A DNA stretch of 57,948 bases from Zygnema cylindricum. Its lineage: Eukaryota; Streptophyta; Zygnematophyceae; Zygnematales; Zygnemataceae. A program made the position numbers and the translations under genes. The stretch is from assembly GCA_037447655.1 (NCBI GenBank), contig JBBHKE010001514.1, forward strand, positions 34,488 through 92,435. The letters run 5' to 3'. Positions 57,845 through 57,948 of this stretch are shown piece by piece (the stretch's first letter is position 1; the number at the start of each line of letters is the position of its first letter). The notes under the pieces are model-generated. The model had not been told where the DNA came from. It saw only the letters and a list, made by a program, of their open reading frames with translations, and did no database searches.

Positions 57845-57948
57845 GTGAGGGAGGAGAGGATGAGGAGGGAGGGGCGAGTGGGAATGAGGGAGGAGAGGAG
57901 GGAAGAGAGGGGGAGTGGCGGAATGGGGAGAGGGAGCGAGGAGAAGGG
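57845..57948. repeat. Polypurine tract at a PA200 intron start
   Basis: GTGAGGGAGGAGAGGATGAGGAGG and similar purines begin at the donor site itself and run to the window end. The same arrangement is seen after pebA exon 2. Confidence 0.85.

Overview
The window is a piece of an intron-rich, AT-rich nuclear genome from a photosynthetic eukaryote. Exons are bounded by GT..AG introns. Two genes are plastid tetrapyrrole enzymes with transit-peptide-like N-termini: magnesium chelatase subunit H (ChlH) and a PebA-type bilin reductase. PebA points to a red alga, cryptophyte or streptophyte alga rather than a flowering plant. The sequence alone does not settle the lineage. Stop codons of the two plastid genes are TGA, and no TAA/TAG interrupts about 1,800 conserved codons, so the code is standard.

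Layout. 1-10 kb: two paralogous, intact, single-exon genes (minus strand) that encode an internally duplicated retrotransposon-type Gag with a CCHC knuckle and no pol. They lie in duplicated segments broken up by fold-back elements and an 890-bp hAT-type element with perfect terminal repeats and an 8-bp target duplication. 10-18.9 kb: gene-poor, AT-rich, with an unrecognised decayed coding region, a minisatellite, interspersed repeats and a copia RT scrap. 18.9-22.8 kb (minus): KAE1/OSGEP, the tRNA t6A synthase, in five recognisable exons; the exon expected after the first one cannot be found. 22.8-24.8 kb: intergenic region shared with the divergent pebA gene, holding four G-boxes within 170 bp, a 66-bp tandem repeat and a small hAT-type element. 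24.8-30.4 kb (plus): complete six-exon pebA; its introns are stuffed with purine/pyrimidine satellites and carry decayed copies of its own exon ends. 30.4-45.7 kb: nested mobile elements, including a decayed Ty1/copia element (33082-39501) with about 1,047-bp LTRs, TSD TCTGA and a primer-binding site that matches the anticodon arm of initiator tRNA-Met. It sits inside a small inverted-repeat element whose uninterrupted relative is at 9226-9780. 45.7-52.6 kb (plus): complete ten-exon chlH, free of repeats. 52.6-57.9 kb: degenerate CCCTAA tract, one orphan exon of a PfkB pseudouridine kinase, and two exons of the proteasome activator PA200/PSME4 running off the right end.

How it fits together. 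ChlH starts chlorophyll synthesis from protoporphyrin IX, and PebA acts in the bilin branch, so both serve plastid pigment supply. KAE1 (tRNA modification) and PA200 (proteasome) are housekeeping neighbours with no visible link. The most unusual items are the paired double-Gag genes, the exon-end duplications in pebA introns, and the missing KAE1 exon beside telomere-like and polypurine DNA.
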